Shown: piece by piece, positions 6,000 to 8,218 of the stretch
Position numbering within the stretch: the first letter of the stretch is position 1
How the letters are laid out: each line of letters starts with the position of its first letter
Source of the DNA: Candidatus Tayloriibacteriota bacterium
Lineage (GTDB): Bacteria > Patescibacteriota > Minisyncoccia > Phycocordibacterales > PALSA-1337
DNA length: 8,218 nt
Assembly: GCA_003170325.1 (NCBI GenBank)
Contig: PMZP01000088.1
Coordinates: 5,998 to 14,215 of the forward strand
Direction of reading: 5' to 3'
Position numbers and translations under genes: made by a program
Notes under the pieces: generated by a model
Databases searched by the model: none
What the model was told of the DNA's origin: nothing
Seen by the model: the letters and a program-made list of their open reading frames with translations, nothing else

Positions 6000-6084
6000 G
6001 ATGATATATGAGCGAAGCGAATATAACACCTCCAATGATTTGTGTGTGGGGAAATCGTTGCGGGGTGTCGTGCAGTGCAGTGAT

Positions 6085-6117
6085 AAAAAAGGCGGTCGAC
6101 TGTGAATAGTCGGCCGC
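6085..6117 (-). terminator. Intrinsic terminator of the DUF218-like gene
   Basis: On the minus strand GCGGCCGACT (6117-6108) pairs with AGTCGACCGC (6101-6092) with one C-A mismatch, loop ATTCAC, then CTTTTTT (to 6085). It lies 24 bases after the stop at 6141 and separates this gene from the PH-like gene. Confidence 0.9.
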
Positions 6118-6140
6118 TGTGAGACCATATCGAAAGGCTG

Positions 6141-6731
6141 TTAATCGGGCCGATCGAGAAGCACAAGTTTAGCTCTCGATAGCATCTCCCAGAAGAAGAA
6201 TGCCAGGGCGTTATGAGTGTGCCATTGAGTCGATTCCGGCGCGAAGGCCGATGCGTAGCGATGAGGGGGATGAACCTTGAATCCCCACATCTCTGCGTTC
6301 CACTTGGCGCGCAGCGCGTGCATCCGATGGGCAACCACGATTGCCTCCGTAACGTAGTGCCTGGAGCAGTACTTCCAAGCTTGGCCGAGGATATCATGAC
6401 TTGAGATATGCTTCTCGCTGCCGATTTCTGTGAGAATGAGGTCGATAGACACCTCTGAGTGCTTTATTTCCAAGGCCTCTGCTACTTCGCGCTGTGTTAG
6501 GACAACCAAGTTCACGTGTCTCAGTTGTGCATAGTGCCAGAGCTCGGCCATGATTGTCGCGATTTGTTCGTTGCTCTTACCTGGCAACCTATCAGGATCG
6601 TCCATGTTATTGGCAGAAAACCCCATCCCGATAACTGCGACAGTCGCGTTCGGTTTGCACTCGTCCAAAGGATCGGTGTTGGTTAGGGGTCTGAATGTTG
6701 TTAGGCTCTTCCAAAGAACTCCAATGTTCAC
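6141..6731 (-). CDS. Possible DUF218/YdcF-like protein
   Basis: 196 aa from GTG 6731. The start is fixed by an excellent Shine-Dalgarno site, GGAGGT, 5 bases upstream. Features resembling the DUF218 (SanA/ElyC/YdcF) fold are a first strand VAVIGMGFSA (31-40), DRLPGKSNEQIATIMAELWHYA (48-68) as the helix after the PG-x-S turn, VNLVVLTQ (73-80), and IVVAHRMHALRAKWNAEMWGF (131-151), which matches the family's H-x-x-R-a pattern before a helix. FFFWEMLSRAKLVLLDR near the end fits the usual terminal helix. Unlike SanA and ElyC it has no N-terminal membrane anchor, so it is probably cytoplasmic, as YdcF is. YdcF binds S-adenosylmethionine; no substrate can be inferred here. Recognition is by pattern only and could be wrong. 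It stands alone between its own promoter and terminator. Confidence 0.5.
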   Translation of the reverse strand: MNIGVLWKSLTTFRPLTNTDPLDECKPNATVAVIGMGFSANNMDDPDRLPGKSNEQIATIMAELWHYAQLRHVNLVVLTQREVAEALEIKHSEVSIDLILTEIGSEKHISSHDILGQAWKYCSRHYVTEAIVVAHRMHALRAKWNAEMWGFKVHPPHRYASAFAPESTQWHTHNALAFFFWEMLSRAKLVLLDRPD

Positions 6732-6736
6732 TAGTT

Positions 6737-6742
6737 ACCTCC
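6737..6742 (-). promoter_or_regulatory. Strong Shine-Dalgarno site of the DUF218-like gene
   Basis: GGAGGT on the minus strand, 5 bases before GTG 6731. It decides the non-ATG start and is the best ribosome-binding site in the window. Confidence 0.85.
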
Positions 6743-6759
6743 GTTTTTGTTGTTTATAC

Positions 6760-6814
6760 CTGTCAAGGGACAAGCACCTATAAGAGCATAGCATAACCTC
6801 GTGTAACTGTCAAG
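6760..6814 (-). repeat. Direct repeat CTTGACAG
   Basis: CTTGACAG occurs on the minus strand at 6814-6807 (over the -35) and 6767-6760 (in the predicted leader), 47 bases apart. It might be an operator pair or a duplicated -35 element; an 8-base repeat can also arise by chance. Confidence 0.3.
6785..6813 (-). promoter_or_regulatory. Sigma70-type promoter of the DUF218-like gene
   Basis: Minus strand: consensus TTGACA (6813-6808), exactly 17 bases, then TATGCT (6790-6785) preceded by TG-C, an extended -10. Predicted start is near 6778, giving a leader of about 47 bases that contains the Shine-Dalgarno site. The octamer CTTGACAG of the -35 region recurs downstream at 6767-6760. Confidence 0.7.
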
Positions 6815-6856
6815 TGCGGGGAGCTTGGGATGATGTCCGAATAGCTTTAAGTGTTC

Positions 6857-8044
6857 TTAAGCCAAGTCGATAAACTTTAGAAATCTTTCAAATCCAATTT
6901 GTTTGTTTTCCCAGTGTATTGTTGCTACGCCAAGCTTTTTTGCCCCTTCAATATTTGGCAAAGAGTCGTCCATAAATAAACATTCATCAGGTTTTACGCC
7001 AAGCCTTTGCACTGTTAGTTTATAAATATTGCCATCAGGTTTTTTCACACCCTCGGTAGCTGATGATATGAACAGATCGAAAGTCTCGTTAATATGAAAC
7101 TTGCTTTCAAATTTTGGTAATGTCAGTGATGTACCATTGTTAATCACCGCTAATTTGAATTTCTTCCGTAATTCAGGAAGAATCCTCCAAAGTGGTTTGA
7201 ATGCTTCATATTTATCTGCAACCTTATTCAGAATAGAATCAAAAGCTTCGGAACTTAGAGCATATTTTTTCAGTGTTTCTTGCTTAAATAGTGCATCATT
7301 CATGACTTTGCCTATTATGCTGTCTATCTCATCGATTATTTTGTCTGGTCTATAATCTATCCGAGGGAATAACAACACCCCCATAAAATCAAAGATGATC
7401 GCTTTCAATTTAACTTGGTCTTTTGGTATCCACTTTTCAGGAATAGAAAATTCTCCTACAGCATCATTTAGTTTCATTGGAAATTGACTGACCCTAAGAA
7501 GGCCTTTTCTTATATGCTTTACATCTGTGGCCACATTCTTGAGTTGAATACTGTTTCTATCAAAAGGACTAACTATGGTAATTGGCAAACCAATTTCTTT
7601 TGTGACTATTTTGATAGGAGTGACCAGGTCTGAATCGTTATATATGACGACAGCTTTTTCAAAAAGTGCATGGTGCGCGTCATGAATCAGATGCGAGGCA
7701 ATGTTAACATCAGTTCCCTTTTCTTCATTTTTTATGACCAGCGCATAACCATCTTCATGGGCAAGTTTCATTGATACTTTGTGTCTCAAGAAGACACCTT
7801 CAATAATCTCTAGATTGGAAATAGTTTTGAGCGCACGTAGATATATCCGCTGGCGATTGGGACGATCTGGGTCTTTATCGCTCATGTGAATCATTATAGG
7901 TGCCGTATAATACTTTATCTTGAGGATCTGATCTTGAGGGAAACGTAGTGTGCACATTTTCAATACATCTAGCCAGCGATACGGAGTATCTTTGAGACAT
8001 CCGTAATACAAATTGAAACCGTCAATATAAACGTATATTTTCAT
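6857..8044 (-). CDS. NYN-domain (PIN-like) nuclease fused to a HAD-family hydrolase
   Basis: A 395-aa two-domain protein from ATG 8044. Residues 1 to about 190 are a NYN domain: MKIYVYIDGFNLYYG with D8, NEEKGTDVNIASHLIHDA with D112, and VVIYNDSDLVTPI with D137 and D139, the acidic metal-binding set of this RNase fold. After a bridge (about 190-211), residues 212-395 are a HAD hydrolase: motif I AIIFDFMGVL (D219), motif II region VINNGTS (300-306), motif III VKKPDGNIYK (K335), and motif IV LFMDDSLPNIEGA (D359, D360). The second Asp of the HAD D-x-D is M221, so the phosphatase may be slow or changed in role. NYN proteins cut RNA in several systems; an RNA end-processing role for the pair is inference. 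The gene is visibly more AT-rich than the left half of the window. The frame extends to 8131, but the promoter, with predicted start near 8126, excludes that start. Confidence 0.85.
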   Translation of the reverse strand: MKIYVYIDGFNLYYGCLKDTPYRWLDVLKMCTLRFPQDQILKIKYYTAPIMIHMSDKDPDRPNRQRIYLRALKTISNLEIIEGVFLRHKVSMKLAHEDGYALVIKNEEKGTDVNIASHLIHDAHHALFEKAVVIYNDSDLVTPIKIVTKEIGLPITIVSPFDRNSIQLKNVATDVKHIRKGLLRVSQFPMKLNDAVGEFSIPEKWIPKDQVKLKAIIFDFMGVLLFPRIDYRPDKIIDEIDSIIGKVMNDALFKQETLKKYALSSEAFDSILNKVADKYEAFKPLWRILPELRKKFKLAVINNGTSLTLPKFESKFHINETFDLFISSATEGVKKPDGNIYKLTVQRLGVKPDECLFMDDSLPNIEGAKKLGVATIHWENKQIGFERFLKFIDLA

Positions 8045-8069
8045 CGCGCTATTGTATTCCCATAATACA

Positions 8070-8096
8070 GAAACCGCAATACAAGATTGCGGTTTC
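8070..8096 (-). repeat. Perfect 11-bp inverted repeat in the NYN-HAD leader
   Basis: GAAACCGCAAT (8070-8080) and ATTGCGGTTTC (8086-8096) are exact inverted repeats around a 5-base loop. In the minus-strand leader RNA they form a stable hairpin 25 bases before ATG 8044. No T-run follows on either strand, so it is not a standard terminator. It could be a regulatory or protein-binding RNA element, or a DNA operator. Confidence 0.75.
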
Positions 8097-8099
8097 GCG

Positions 8100-8121
8100 T
8101 TCTGCCACCGAAGCGACAGAA
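8100..8121 (-). promoter_or_regulatory. UUCG-tetraloop hairpin at the 5' end of the NYN-HAD leader
   Basis: Minus strand TTCTGTCGC-TTCG-GTGGCAGAA: an uninterrupted 9-bp stem, including two G-U pairs, closed by the exceptionally stable C(UUCG)G tetraloop. It starts about 5 bases after the predicted transcription start, a position where stem-loops protect mRNA 5' ends. Only the minus-strand RNA has the UUCG loop, which fits transcription in that direction. Confidence 0.65.
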
Positions 8122-8132
8122 GGTATACCAAT

Positions 8133-8160
8133 ATTCTACCAAATCAAAAATGAAAGTCAA
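8133..8160 (-). promoter_or_regulatory. Sigma70-type promoter of the NYN-HAD gene
   Basis: Minus strand: TTGACT (8160-8155, five of six), 16-base spacer, then TAGAAT (8138-8133, five of six) preceded by TG-G, an extended -10. Predicted start is near 8126, giving a leader of about 82 bases. A further TATAAT at 8210-8205 might be a second upstream promoter, but its -35 lies outside the window. Confidence 0.7.
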
Positions 8161-8218
8161 GCAGAATCAGTGTCTACTTTTTGGGGCCCATTTCAGCGGT
8201 GTGTATTATACAAAGTTC

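Noticed and set aside
5985..6128. N-terminal extension of the PH-like protein to 6128
   Set aside because: It would translate through the terminator at 6085-6117 and past a perfect extended -10; the added residues are not protein-like.
5876..6397. Minus-strand 173-codon frame spanning the DUF218-like and PH-like genes
   Set aside because: It crosses the terminator and is out of frame with both genes; composition is shadow-like.
8060..8100. The 11-bp inverted repeat as an intrinsic terminator
   Set aside because: No T-run follows on either strand, and it lies between a good promoter and the gene it would serve.
8045..8131. N-terminal extension of the NYN-HAD protein to 8131
   Set aside because: It would start upstream of the predicted transcription start and read through both leader hairpins; the NYN domain begins naturally at ATG 8044.

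Overview
The window looks like chromosomal DNA of a Candidate Phyla Radiation (Patescibacteria, Parcubacteria-like) bacterium. This is inferred from gene content. It carries a Mur ligase that lacks the usual N-terminal UDP-substrate domain, a small two-helix membrane protein beginning 'SWNAPEHF...DWYWAVGI' of a type I associate with these genomes, and compact genes with little space between them. No marker here fixes the taxon, and the assignment cannot be tested without a search.

Layout. From 1 to 1164 (+) is the 3' part of a zinc-dependent N-acetylmuramoyl-L-alanine amidase with a C-terminal peptidoglycan-binding domain. It converges, with a 10-base gap, on a minus-strand pair: ruvA (3121-2531) followed by a MurE-type ligase (about 2455-1175). 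Divergent from ruvA is rpsT (ribosomal protein S20, 3191-3451), then a long AT-rich hairpin with a T-run, then a tRNA-Arg with anticodon GCG (3529-3600). Facing the tRNA is a minus-strand M16 zinc peptidase (4942-3692) with a well-formed intrinsic terminator. A small two-helix membrane ORF (5180-5632, +) overlaps the 3' end of a PH-like membrane protein gene (5984-5520, -). Upstream of that is a possible DUF218/YdcF-like protein (6731-6141, -) with its own Shine-Dalgarno site, sigma70-type promoter and terminator. The right end holds an AT-rich gene (8044-6857, -) fusing a NYN-type PIN-like nuclease to a HAD-family phosphatase. Its leader RNA should carry two strong hairpins.

Functional themes. 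The amidase and Mur ligase concern cell-wall remodelling and synthesis. ruvA, rpsT and the tRNA are core information genes. The right third (DUF218-like gene and NYN-HAD) looks accessory. The NYN-HAD gene has visibly lower GC by eye than the ruvA/murE block, suggesting different ancestry.

Two styles of gene start stand out. ruvA, the Mur ligase and the PH-like gene each have a -10-like hexamer exactly 6 bases before the ATG, which would put transcription start on the A of the start codon (leaderless mRNA). The DUF218-like gene and the small membrane ORF instead have recognisable Shine-Dalgarno sequences. I see no CRISPR array, insertion sequence, rRNA gene or replication origin. The most unusual items are the NYN-HAD fusion with its structured leader, the putative leaderless starts, the GCG-anticodon tRNA-Arg, and the altered amino-acid-selection motifs of the Mur ligase.
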